Source of the DNA: WJMT01 sp964599635
GTDB lineage: Bacteria > Acidobacteriota > Aminicenantia > Aminicenantales > Aminicenantaceae
Assembly: GCA_964599635.1 (NCBI GenBank)
Contig: CAZRGM010000006.1
Span: 79,294 to 143,293 of the forward strand
Direction: 5' to 3'
DNA length: 64,000 bases
In this document: positions 26,253 to 34,285 of the stretch, one piece after another
How the letters are laid out: every line of letters begins with the position of its first letter
Position numbering within the stretch: the stretch's first letter is position 1
Position numbers and translations under genes: made by a program
The notes under the pieces: generated by a model
What the model saw: the letters and a program-made list of their open reading frames with translations, nothing else
The model's database searches: none
What the model was told of the DNA's origin: nothing

Positions 26253-27200
26253 ATGAAAGCAAAAGAAGCAGATAAGAACCCAGTTATTTCAGCTCAGCGG
26301 AACCAAGCAAGAACAATATGGGCAGTGGGAGGAGGAAAAGGAGGAACCGGAAAGAGTTTTGTGAGCGCTAATCTGGGAGTCTATCTATCAAAAAAAAATA
26401 GAGAAGTCACATTAATTGATGCTGATTTAGGGGGAGCCAATCTCCATACTTTCCTTGGGATGAGAAAAAGTGATTTAGACATTGGAGATTTTTTAACAAA
26501 AAAAGTTCCCTCTCTCAGGGATGTTGCTGTCACCACTCCATTCAATAAGTTGCGCCTGGTAAGGGGTTCAGATAATCTTCTTTTTACAGCCAATTTGAAT
26601 TATTTTAAAAAATTAAAATTGGTGAGGCATATAAAAACATTTGATTCGGATTTTATCATCATAGATATTGGAACAGGTGCAACTTACAATTCTATAGATT
26701 TTTTTCTGCTTTCAAATCCAGGAATTTTGGTTATTAATCCTGAACCCACATCTATTGAGAATGCCTATTACTTTTTGAAGTCGTGTATTATAAGGCTTCT
26801 TAAGTTGCATATCGATCATTATCAGATTCAGAATTTGATCAAAAAAGTGACTGAACAATTGAATGACAATTCAAGATCCATTTACAGTTTCCTTAGTGAA
26901 GTGATTTCTCATGATAAGTATTATGCAGACATTTTGTATCGCGCCATAAGAAAATTCAGACCGAGCCTGGTTATTAACAAGGCAAGACATGAAAAGGATT
27001 TCATGCTTGGAGAATCCATTTCTCATGTGGTTCAGAAAATTCTGGTGATAGAGTTAGATTATTTGGGAGCTATTCCATTTAATGAGAATGTCCATCAGAG
27101 TGTTAAAAACCTGACCCCATTTATTGATAAATATCCTGAAACTGAAGTCGGGAAAGCTATCATTTCCATTGCTTCTAAACTTATGAAGGAAAATAGTTAG
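26253..27200 (+). CDS. MinD/ParA-superfamily ATPase (FlhG-like)
   Basis: 315 residues. The deviant Walker A is GGGKGGTGKSF (about 26-36), the ADLGGANLH switch follows and IIDIGTGATYNSIDFF marks Walker B. No C-terminal amphipathic membrane-targeting helix is obvious. No flagellar genes are nearby. From memory, similar orphan ATPases pair with a J-domain-plus-HTH gene in Deltaproteobacteria, and here a J-domain-like gene follows by 58 bp. A role in positioning a polar or envelope structure is likely for the family, but the cargo is unknown. Confidence 0.8.
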   Translation: MKAKEADKNPVISAQRNQARTIWAVGGGKGGTGKSFVSANLGVYLSKKNREVTLIDADLGGANLHTFLGMRKSDLDIGDFLTKKVPSLRDVAVTTPFNKLRLVRGSDNLLFTANLNYFKKLKLVRHIKTFDSDFIIIDIGTGATYNSIDFFLLSNPGILVINPEPTSIENAYYFLKSCIIRLLKLHIDHYQIQNLIKKVTEQLNDNSRSIYSFLSEVISHDKYYADILYRAIRKFRPSLVINKARHEKDFMLGESISHVVQKILVIELDYLGAIPFNENVHQSVKNLTPFIDKYPETEVGKAIISIASKLMKENS

Positions 27201-27258
27201 CCTGATTTATTTAAAAAAAATGGTGATGTTCATATCATGAATAATTCGGATTAGGATT

Positions 27259-27654
27259 ATGAAAGTAAAAAGCATTGAGATGATGAACTTTTATGAAGTC
27301 CTCAGTGTCAGCCAAAGTGCTTCCCAGCAGGATATTGAAAGAGCTTATAAGATCGCCCTTTTTTCTTATGAAAAAAATTCATTGGCCCATTATACACTGG
27401 TTGATGAAGATCAAAGAAAAAGAATGTTACTTAAAATTAATGAAGCCTACGAAATTTTAAGTGATCCCCAAAAAAGAAAAGAGTATGACCAAAAGTCTAT
27501 AAAACATAAATCCCAACCCTATTATAATTCTTATTTCCGAAGTTCCACGGAGAGATTTTTTATTGATGACGGAGAAAAGGGAATAACAAAAGTTATTAAA
27601 AATATTAAAGCATCTTTTAATTCAGACAGGTTAAATAAAAAAAATGACCCGTGA
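27259..27654 (+). CDS. Degenerate J-domain (DnaJ-like) protein lacking the HPD motif
   Basis: 131 residues. It opens with a J-domain (about 10-78: NFYEVLSVSQSASQQDIERAY, then INEAYEILSDPQKRKEYD). The HPD tripeptide that stimulates DnaK is replaced by a longer insertion with no HPD, so it is unlikely to be an active Hsp40. From memory this form resembles the N-terminus of larger RodZ-like helix-turn-helix proteins in related phyla, but the HTH and membrane parts are missing. The last codons run 10 bp into the 3' end of the convergent tRNA-Lys gene, which may have truncated it. The start could also be the ATG pair near 27277-27285. Confidence 0.7.
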   Translation: MKVKSIEMMNFYEVLSVSQSASQQDIERAYKIALFSYEKNSLAHYTLVDEDQRKRMLLKINEAYEILSDPQKRKEYDQKSIKHKSQPYYNSYFRSSTERFFIDDGEKGITKVIKNIKASFNSDRLNKKNDP

Positions 27655-27718
27655 AGGAATTGAACCTTCAACCTGCTGATTAAGAGTCAGCTGCTCTGCC
27701 TAATTGAGCTAACGGGTC
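27645..27718 (-). tRNA. tRNA-Lys (anticodon CTT), no encoded CCA
   Basis: The minus-strand 74-nt sequence folds as a cloverleaf: acceptor GACCCGT/ACGGGTC with discriminator A, D-arm GCTC/GAGC, anticodon stem GCTGA/TCAGC with loop CTCTTAA, and T-arm GAAGG/CCTTC. The next bases are a run of A/T, so the CCA must be added by the cell. The 3' end overlaps the last 10 bp of the J-domain-like gene. Confidence 0.95.
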
Positions 27719-27732
27719 ATAAATTCTTCATT

Positions 27733-27761
27733 AGTTTAGTTAAGTCCTTATTTATTGTCAA
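27733..27761 (-). promoter_or_regulatory. Putative promoter of tRNA-Lys
   Basis: On the minus strand, TTGACA, a 17-bp spacer and TAAACT lie about 15 bp before the tRNA. The -35 is perfect; the -10 matches at four positions. Confidence 0.45.
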
Positions 27762-27895
27762 ATACACGCACAATGAGAAATCGCTGGTTTTCCATTCACA
27801 ATGCAACTATTTTCTGAAGGAGGTTCAATTCCTGCCTAAATTTCATCTTCAGCAGTTCCCGCTTGTCAATAATCTAGGTTAGATTAAATTATATG

Positions 27896-27924
27896 TTGAA
27901 TTTAAGATAAATTTTTGTTATTTT
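27896..27924 (+). promoter_or_regulatory. Possible promoter of rpoZ
   Basis: TTGAAT, a 17-bp spacer and TATTTT, followed by a short leader with GGAGA. It is one of several AT-rich candidates in this stretch. The remainder of 27719-27957 holds nothing else I recognise. Confidence 0.3.
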
Positions 27925-27957
27925 ACATGCTGATATATTGAGAGGAGATTTTTATCA

Positions 27958-28200
27958 TTGGAATCTAATAAAGGCATAGATAGCAAATATAAATTTATTT
28001 TGTTGGTATCAAAAAGAGCGAGACAGCTTTTAAAGGGAGCTAAGCCAAAGATTAGATCTGAATCCAAAAGCCTTATTCGCATAGCCCAGGAAGAAGTGCA
28101 GAAAGGTCTTATCGATTTTAAAATTATTAATGAGAATGAGAAGGAGAAACAAGAGAAGCGGGAAGAGAAGGAAGAGGATCGAGACAATAAGTCCTTTTAA
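27958..28200 (+). CDS. rpoZ: RNA polymerase omega subunit
   Basis: 80 residues. The omega signature is clear: SKYKFILLVSKRARQLLKG, then SLIRIAQEEVQKGLI. A Glu/Lys-rich tail follows. It starts at TTG, placed ten bases after GGAGA. Omega helps assemble and stabilise RNA polymerase through the beta-prime subunit. The stop shares four bases with the stop of the convergent CYTH gene. No gmk or spoT neighbour is present, unlike in Proteobacteria. Confidence 0.88.
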   Translation: MESNKGIDSKYKFILLVSKRARQLLKGAKPKIRSESKSLIRIAQEEVQKGLIDFKIINENEKEKQEKREEKEEDRDNKSF

Positions 28201-28718
28201 TTTTTTTTTGGTTTTTTTATTTTTTTTATCAGAGATATATAGTCTGTTTTTATGAATTTGTTTTTGGTGAATCCCATTTTTTTTGTGAAGGTAACGATGT
28301 CTTCTCTTTTTCCTTCAAATTCTATAAATCTTCCTGCTTCTGTCTCGTCTAGACATATTTTTAGATTCTTTGTCCTATATTCTGTTCTGTATTTTTGATA
28401 AGAAAAAGTTTGTTTAAGGCCGAGGGAAGATATTATTTTTTGCATTTGTTTCTTGTTCTTAACTTCAGTCTCATATTCATCTCTTATTTTAAATTTTCGG
28501 GATTTTTGGGGTGTTCCTTTGTATGTCACAATGCTTTTTTTACCGACTGACCTGAGTCTAAGAGCTTGATTTTTTTTAAAAAGTTTTCTTTCAGGAAAGT
28601 CATAAAGAATATTTTCCTCGAAATATCTAGGTTTATATAATTTTGCTCCTAATGACAAAAGATTTTCATTTGTTTTTTTTAGGTTATCAACCCTAATTTT
28701 AATTTCTATTTCTACCAT
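28197..28718 (-). CDS. CYTH-domain protein (class IV adenylate cyclase / thiamine triphosphatase-like)
   Basis: 173 residues. The N-terminal EIEIKIRV motif matches the ExExK triphosphate-binding strand. ALRLRSVG, IVTYKGTP, EYETEV and FIEFEGKRED give the other acidic and basic strands of the triphosphate tunnel. The length fits CyaB-like class IV cyclases, but many bacterial CYTH proteins hydrolyse thiamine triphosphate or inorganic triphosphate. I chose the ATG at 28716-28718, with GAGG seven bases upstream, instead of an upstream TTG. Confidence 0.8.
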   Translation of the reverse strand: MVEIEIKIRVDNLKKTNENLLSLGAKLYKPRYFEENILYDFPERKLFKKNQALRLRSVGKKSIVTYKGTPQKSRKFKIRDEYETEVKNKKQMQKIISSLGLKQTFSYQKYRTEYRTKNLKICLDETEAGRFIEFEGKREDIVTFTKKMGFTKNKFIKTDYISLIKKIKKPKKN

Positions 28719-28830
28719 TTTCAGCCTCAATGATTCATGGAAAAAGAGCTCTGTTTTTTTGTAAGATCCATTTTATATTTGACTTCATTTAATCCAGCTT
28801 AATGACTTGGAATATTTATTCAAGTTTAGG

Positions 28831-29853
28831 TTATTTATCTCTGTGGAGGATATAATCTGAAATTTGTGTCAGGCTTTGCCGATAGATAGATTCCGGAAAA
28901 TTGCTTAATATATTGCGTGCAGAAATTGAAAAATCCATTGCTTTTTGGAACGTGTAATCAAGCGCACCATTGGATTTGACTATATCGATAATTTTTTTTA
29001 GGGAACATATACTAAAATCTTTCTGATGAAAGAGTTCCAAAATCTTTTTTCGGTTTTCTTGACCGTCATTATGAAAAGTGTAAATAAGAGGAAGTGTAAT
29101 GCGTCCTTCCCTCAGATCAGATAAGATTGGTTTTCCTAACGATTCAGGATTTCCAGAGTAGTCTAGGAGGTCATCAATGAGCTGAAAGCTCATTCCGAAA
29201 TTAGTACCGAATTCTCCCAGCATGGTGATATGCTTTTGGGATGCTTGGGCCAGTTTTCCTCCAATCTGACAGGAGGCTGAAAAAAGAGAAGCTGTTTTTT
29301 TATTCAGGATATCCAGATAGCTCTCTTCTGTGATTCTAAGGTCACCGCTTAAGTAATATTCAGCCAGTTCACCTTCTATCATTTGTGTGGAAGCTTGTAA
29401 GAGAATCTTTGTGATTTTTAGATTTTCTGTATTCAGAGAAGTTCCGATGGTGTTTATATACAAATAATCCCCAATAAGAACAGTGATATTAGGCCCCCAG
29501 CGGGTATGGACAGTATCTTTTCCTCTTCTTTTATTAGAGTCATCGATGATATCATCATGGATGAGGCTTGCGGTATGGAGCATTTCAACGAGTGTTCCCA
29601 TCAAAATATGTTCTTTTCCCTTGTGGTTTAAAAGCTTAGAACTAAGGATAAGAAGAGCCGGTCGGATCTTCTTTCCTGGCTTTTTAAAAAGATAACTGCT
29701 GATTTCACGAATGAGAGGATTTGGGGACGAGATAAGCTCTTTTATTCTCTTTTCAACTTCATCCAGATCTCTTTTTATGATCGAATAAAGATCTTTTAAG
29801 GCAATGTTTTTTTTGATTTGATTTTTGATTTGTTTAGGGTCTGCTTTTAACAT
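28831..29853 (-). CDS. Long-chain polyprenyl diphosphate synthase
   Basis: 340 residues. The first Asp-rich motif is HDDIIDDSNKRRG (Asp100, 101 and 104) with the two Arg that bind diphosphate. The second is QLIDDLLDYSG (Asp227, 228 and 231). It is an all-trans prenyltransferase of the IspB/HepT class. By length and lack of an insertion it probably makes C35-C50 chains for a quinone side chain. It follows tatD with a 73-bp gap in the same direction. Confidence 0.88.
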   Translation of the reverse strand: MLKADPKQIKNQIKKNIALKDLYSIIKRDLDEVEKRIKELISSPNPLIREISSYLFKKPGKKIRPALLILSSKLLNHKGKEHILMGTLVEMLHTASLIHDDIIDDSNKRRGKDTVHTRWGPNITVLIGDYLYINTIGTSLNTENLKITKILLQASTQMIEGELAEYYLSGDLRITEESYLDILNKKTASLFSASCQIGGKLAQASQKHITMLGEFGTNFGMSFQLIDDLLDYSGNPESLGKPILSDLREGRITLPLIYTFHNDGQENRKKILELFHQKDFSICSLKKIIDIVKSNGALDYTFQKAMDFSISARNILSNFPESIYRQSLTQISDYILHRDK

Positions 29854-29926
29854 TTCATGTTCCAGAAAGAATTCCTTCCTTTTCTATCTAAATTGTATAT
29901 TAACATCAAAAAATTTATATTTCAAA

Positions 29927-30718
29927 TCAAACCTGATGGGAGTTTTTCAAAAAGGAATTAAAGTTTTGACACATCTTTTCTGCGAAGGATTCAAAAGGAA
30001 TCTTTTTGAGTTCTGAAAGAATTTTTGCAGTCTCTATAACGAAAGCAGGTTCATTTCTCTTGATTTTTCTTCTGTAAGGTACCGGAGTCAGAAAGGGGGC
30101 GTCTGTTTCAACAAGAAGTTTATTGATCGGAATTTTTTTGGCAATTTCTCTGAGTTCATGGGCTTTAGGATAAGTGAGGATTCCAGAAAATGAAATATAA
30201 AAACCCTTATCCAGCATCTCTTTCGCAAATTCAAGATTTTCCGTAAAGCAGTGCAATATGCCCCCACAAGAAAAATTTTCTTCTTTTATAGAAGTGAGAA
30301 TATCAGATGCAGCGGCTCTGCTGTGCAGTATCACTGGGAGATGGAGCTCCTGGGCCAAGGAAAGCTGTCGTTGGAATGCATATTTTTGGTTGGAAGGGGG
30401 AGAATAGCTGTAATAGAAGTCAAGTCCTATTTCTCCTAGGGCAATGATTTCATCTTTTTCAGCCATATCTTTGATTATATCTTCATGCTTTTGGTGGTAA
30501 ATTTTAGCATGATGAGGATGAACACCCCCTGCGGCTAAAATATGAGGGTATTTTTTTATGAGTTGGTACGTGATACTGAGGTTTTTATTATCTGAAACCT
30601 CAGTTGGGCAGAGTATTGACTTTATACCCGAATCAAAAGCACGCTTAATAACCTGGTCCCTATCTTTATCAAAATCTTCTGCATTTAAGTGAGCATGCGA
30701 ATCAATTATGTAGATCAT
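29927..30718 (-). CDS. tatD: TatD family metal-dependent hydrolase
   Basis: 263 residues, normal for TatD. Metal ligands are His8 and His10 in IDSHAHLN, the Glu in ALGEIGLDFYY, His in LPVILHSR, His in GILHCFTEN and Asp in LLVETDAPFLTPVPYRRK. The TIM-barrel enzyme acts as a 3'-5' DNase or RNase, and some members act on D-amino-acid-tRNA. It sits between the DUF885 gene and the prenyl synthase gene. Confidence 0.92.
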   Translation of the reverse strand: MIYIIDSHAHLNAEDFDKDRDQVIKRAFDSGIKSILCPTEVSDNKNLSITYQLIKKYPHILAAGGVHPHHAKIYHQKHEDIIKDMAEKDEIIALGEIGLDFYYSYSPPSNQKYAFQRQLSLAQELHLPVILHSRAAASDILTSIKEENFSCGGILHCFTENLEFAKEMLDKGFYISFSGILTYPKAHELREIAKKIPINKLLVETDAPFLTPVPYRRKIKRNEPAFVIETAKILSELKKIPFESFAEKMCQNFNSFLKNSHQV

Positions 30719-30782
30719 TTTTTATGCATTTCATAGATAGACTGATATTAAGAGACAGGCCTTTTGATATGGATTCTTGGAT

Positions 30783-32549
30783 CTATTTAATTTTTTCTAT
30801 CAGAAGTCTGAGCGGTATTGGGCCATAGCTGAGTATCTTTTCCAGAAATTCTTTCCTGCTGAAAGATTCTCCCTTTATCTCTTTATATTTTTCTTCCATA
30901 TCAAGAATGGCTTGATATCCTACATAAGGATAAGCGGCTTCTAAAGGCATGAGAATAATTTTTTCCCAGTTTTTCTCAGCTTCTACTTGAGATTGAAATC
31001 CCATTCTCGTCATATAGTTCACAGCCTGTTCTTGAGTCATACTTCCCTCATGGATTTGAACGTCAAGTATAAAATCAATAGCAGCTTTTAGTTTCATCTT
31101 CAACTGAAAGAGCCTTAATCTGAGATCATAGTTCTCGATTCCATTCATGGCCATCATTTCTTCGACGAAGATAGGCCATCCCTGGAGAAGCGCTTTGTTT
31201 GGGTATAATTTTTGGATTAGGGAAGCGTCCTGTAGAGATAAATAAGAAGGGACAAAAGCTCCTGGATATATATTTCTTGCGGTGTAAAAGGGGAGGATGA
31301 AGTTATTGTATTCTTCCAGAATAGGCTGAATTTCTTCTTCACTTAGAACTTTCTCAAAAGGAGCAATCTGGAGTGTATATTGATTGGAATCATCGTATAA
31401 AGCAGGTCCTATAAGCCTAAACCAGTTTCCTGTTTGATAGATTTCAGGCATTTCTTCTATATTCAATTCAACTTCTGGTAGGTTATTGAGGAGTTCATTT
31501 TCTTGGATAAATTTTTTGACATCTTGTTTAGAATTTTTCAGAGCTTCCATAAAGTTTTCTTTGGTTGGATGAGAAACTTTTAATTTATCTAAAACATGAG
31601 AAATGATGACATTCCGAAGTTGGTCTTCTGTCAAATTGGAAGGAGGATTTTCCACATTAAATTTTGGATCCATGATCTTGTAGAATGAAATGCAGATTAA
31701 AGCCATTTCTCTTCGTGTATTGTTTATATCGACCTTGGCTCTTTCTGCTATCTGCTGAAGAGGAGCAAGGTTCTGAAAACTCATTCTTGTCATTTTGACA
31801 TGGGCTTCGAGAAGGCGGAAATTGCCTGTGGATTTGGGAAGTAGGTCATTACTCAAATAAGATTGATATTCATTTAAAGCAGGGATGACATCCCCCAGTT
31901 TTTTCTGAAGTTCTGATTTTTTAGAGTCAGGAGCCTCCTGAATAAATTGGGGCATTTCATTTTGGTAGAAATTCATTATCGCAGGGAATTGCTTAATAGC
32001 TGTTTTTGTGGAAAGTTCGGGAGGAGTTTTCAAGCTTTTCATGGCTTCTTTAAGGAAGTTAGGTATTCCATTGAGACGCTTCACTGCATTTTCAGCCCTT
32101 TCTTCAGGACTGCCAAAATCTCCTGTCATCAAAGGTCTCACACAGTTATAAAGTATTTTGTTATAAAATAGCGGATCATATTCCCAGGGAAGAAGGCTTT
32201 CATGTTGGAGCAGCTCTAATGCAAGGCCATCCACAATCATGGAATGATCGATCTTTACTTCAGGACTTAATTTTTCTTGATCGATTTCAACGATAAAAGC
32301 CTTATTCAGCTTGTCCAGTTTTTCGTATCGCTTTGTTACGTTACGGCTGGAGAAATCTTCCAGTTTGTCATCGTATCCATGGAAGCCAGCGAGTGTTGCC
32401 TGTGTGGGATAGAATTTCCATAATGAGTCGAGATATTCTTCCAAGGTTTTATTGAAGTTTTCATCTTCTTTGGTTTCTTGAGAGATAAGAACTCCAGCGC
32501 TGGCTAATGAAAAGGTAAGGATAAAAAGAACTGTTAAAATCTTTCTCAT
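30783..32549 (-). CDS. Exported DUF885 family protein lacking the PGHH metal motif
   Basis: 588 residues with a signal peptide (1-23). The helical fold and landmarks match DUF885: YPTQATLAGFHGYDD near 47-61, QGWPIFVEEMM at 456-466 where relatives have EGWALYAE, and VQIHEGSMTQEQAVNYM near 498-514. The relatives' zinc-binding HE-x-PGHH segment should lie at about 424-433, but here it reads NIYPGAFVP with no histidines. The protein is therefore probably inactive as a metallopeptidase or has a changed role. A GAGGAGG site and a TTGTCT-17-TATGAT promoter precede it. Confidence 0.8.
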   Translation of the reverse strand: MRKILTVLFILTFSLASAGVLISQETKEDENFNKTLEEYLDSLWKFYPTQATLAGFHGYDDKLEDFSSRNVTKRYEKLDKLNKAFIVEIDQEKLSPEVKIDHSMIVDGLALELLQHESLLPWEYDPLFYNKILYNCVRPLMTGDFGSPEERAENAVKRLNGIPNFLKEAMKSLKTPPELSTKTAIKQFPAIMNFYQNEMPQFIQEAPDSKKSELQKKLGDVIPALNEYQSYLSNDLLPKSTGNFRLLEAHVKMTRMSFQNLAPLQQIAERAKVDINNTRREMALICISFYKIMDPKFNVENPPSNLTEDQLRNVIISHVLDKLKVSHPTKENFMEALKNSKQDVKKFIQENELLNNLPEVELNIEEMPEIYQTGNWFRLIGPALYDDSNQYTLQIAPFEKVLSEEEIQPILEEYNNFILPFYTARNIYPGAFVPSYLSLQDASLIQKLYPNKALLQGWPIFVEEMMAMNGIENYDLRLRLFQLKMKLKAAIDFILDVQIHEGSMTQEQAVNYMTRMGFQSQVEAEKNWEKIILMPLEAAYPYVGYQAILDMEEKYKEIKGESFSRKEFLEKILSYGPIPLRLLIEKIK

Positions 32550-32615
32550 TTGTGCCTCCTCTGTTTATTTAAGCTTTATATTTTTTCGAAAAATATCCTC
32601 TTTAGATTTAAATGT

Positions 32616-32644
32616 ATCATAAAAATATATCTAAATAAAGACAA
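32616..32644 (-). promoter_or_regulatory. Putative promoter of the DUF885-tatD-prenyl synthase unit
   Basis: On the minus strand, TTGTCT, a 17-bp spacer and TATGAT, giving a leader of about 60 nt with AGAGGAGG before the ATG at 32549. Confidence 0.5.
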
Positions 32645-32665
32645 TGATTTAAACATGCTCTCTAA

Positions 32666-33667
32666 CTACCATCTTATAAGAGCAGATGCCCATGTATAGC
32701 CTGAACCAAAAGAAGTCAAAGCGATGATGTCATCTTCTTTTATGCGGCCATTTTTTACAGATTCGTCAAGTGCTATAGGGATAGAAGCTGCAGTTGTGTT
32801 TCCGAAACGGTCGATATTTCTGATGACTTTAGGAACCGGGATCCCTAATTTTTGAGCGACCATTAAGCTTATTCTATCATTGGCCTGATGAGGGATGAGA
32901 TGATCTACGTCGTCAATGGTCATATGATTGTATTCCAGAGCTGCCCATACCGCTTTGGGCATGTTTTCAACAGCATTGACAAACACATGTTTTCCGTCCA
33001 TTTTAGGATAGCATCTTTTTTGATCTATCATATCATAGGTAAAAGTGGGTTTTTCTTTGGGGCTTGGGGTTTCCATCCATAATTTTGACGCATATTTTCC
33101 ATCTGAGAATAGGTGAGTCGAGAGGATACCTCTGCCTTCTTCCTTTTCTACCGCCTCAATGATCACAGCAGCCCCTCCGTCTCCGAACAGAACGGATAGG
33201 TGCCTCCCTTCATCCGAATAATCAAGATTTGTTGATTGGACTTCGGAAGCAACTAAGAGTATTTTCTTATACATTCCAGTTTTTATATACTGGTCGGCTA
33301 CAGAGAGAGCATAAATAAATCCACTGCATTGGTTCCTGATGTCCAAGGCTCCGATATTTTCGAGGCCTAATTTTGATTGGACGATCACACCAATACCGGG
33401 GAAATAATGGTCAGGAGAAAGAGTGGCTGCAATAATGAATTCAATTTCATGTTTGTCGATACCTGCCTCATGGATGGCTATTTTGGCTGCCTGGTAAGCC
33501 AGGTCTGAGGATCCTATTCCATGTTCAACATAGTGTCTTTCTCTGATTCCGGTTCTTTTGCGGATCCATTCATCAGAAGTATTCATTTTTTTCTCAAGAT
33601 CGAAGTTTGTAACAGTCAGAGGAGGGATGAACTGACCTGTTGCTGTGATTCTGGACATCAAGCTCAT
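32666..33667 (-). CDS. fabH: 3-oxoacyl-ACP synthase III (FabH-like)
   Basis: 333 residues. The catalytic triad is visible: Cys114 in IRNQCSGFIYAL, His in HLIPHQANDRI and Asn in RFGNTTAASIPIAL. It condenses an acyl-CoA with malonyl-ACP to start fatty-acid synthesis, or acts in a related head-to-head reaction. The frame stays open 22 codons further upstream with a hydrophobic stretch, but a TATAAT at 33681-33686 just before the chosen ATG suggests that part is promoter DNA. ATG 33658 is the alternative start. Standing outside a fab operon, it may serve a special lipid. Confidence 0.85.
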   Translation of the reverse strand: MSLMSRITATGQFIPPLTVTNFDLEKKMNTSDEWIRKRTGIRERHYVEHGIGSSDLAYQAAKIAIHEAGIDKHEIEFIIAATLSPDHYFPGIGVIVQSKLGLENIGALDIRNQCSGFIYALSVADQYIKTGMYKKILLVASEVQSTNLDYSDEGRHLSVLFGDGGAAVIIEAVEKEEGRGILSTHLFSDGKYASKLWMETPSPKEKPTFTYDMIDQKRCYPKMDGKHVFVNAVENMPKAVWAALEYNHMTIDDVDHLIPHQANDRISLMVAQKLGIPVPKVIRNIDRFGNTTAASIPIALDESVKNGRIKEDDIIALTSFGSGYTWASALIRW

Positions 33668-33749
33668 TTTATTTTTGAGGATTATAATAAATAAAAGTAA
33701 AAAAATAAAGACAAATTTTTCTCTGAAAAGCATTTTTTTTTGTTATGAT

Positions 33750-33778
33750 TTGAATTTAATTCTTCTGTTTTCTATGAT
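33750..33778 (+). promoter_or_regulatory. Putative promoter of the DsbD-alpha-like gene
   Basis: TTGAAT, a 17-bp spacer and TATGAT, 23 bp before the ATG at 33802. Confidence 0.5.
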
Positions 33779-33801
33779 AGATATGTAAATATGAGATTGA
33801 A

Positions 33802-34275
33802 ATGAGGAAAGTCGTTATCATTGTTTTGTTATTTTACGTTGTCTCTTTTTATCTGGCTGCTGATAAATATGATCTACTGAAAATTGAGGCAGATATCATA
33901 CCCAAAAGACTTTCCAGAGGGCAGGAAGGGAATGTTGAATTGAAATTTACTGTGGAGGAAAAAATATCTATCAGCTCTCAGCCTTCTTTTATCATTGAAA
34001 TCGAACCATCGGCGATATTGGCCTTTTCTAAGGACTTTTTTACGGCTTCAGATCTAGGAATAAAAGTCAAAGAACAGGATGGAAAAGAATATCTGGACCT
34101 TTCAGACCCTGTAAAGGTACCCTTTACGGTCAAGCCTGAAGCAGAAAGAGGGAACCATGTTATTAAGGGAAAAGTGATATATTTTGCCTGTTCTATGGAA
34201 GAAGAGTGGTGCCTCAAGGACGAAAAAGGATTTTCTGCGACCTTTTACACATCCAGAAGATCTGCTGATGAATAA
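33802..34275 (+). CDS. Exported protein resembling the DsbD N-terminal (alpha) domain
   Basis: 157 residues with a signal peptide (1-20). The rest is a beta-rich immunoglobulin-like domain (about 25-150). VKVPFTVKPEAERGNHVIKGKVIYFACS followed by EEEWCLKD, here in two pieces, places Cys130 and Cys137 like the redox pair of the DsbD/DsbC-corrector domain. In DsbD this domain passes electrons to periplasmic partners. Here it stands alone without the membrane or thioredoxin parts. The function is uncertain. It converges on the epimerase gene with a 10-bp gap. Confidence 0.65.
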   Translation: MRKVVIIVLLFYVVSFYLAADKYDLLKIEADIIPKRLSRGQEGNVELKFTVEEKISISSQPSFIIEIEPSAILAFSKDFFTASDLGIKVKEQDGKEYLDLSDPVKVPFTVKPEAERGNHVIKGKVIYFACSMEEEWCLKDEKGFSATFYTSRRSADE

Positions 34276-34285
34276 TCCAGAATAA

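Noticed and set aside
33668..33733. Hydrophobic N-terminal extension of FabH that would add a membrane helix
   Set aside because: It is a translation of AT-rich upstream DNA containing a TATAAT box; FabH proteins begin at about the chosen ATG.
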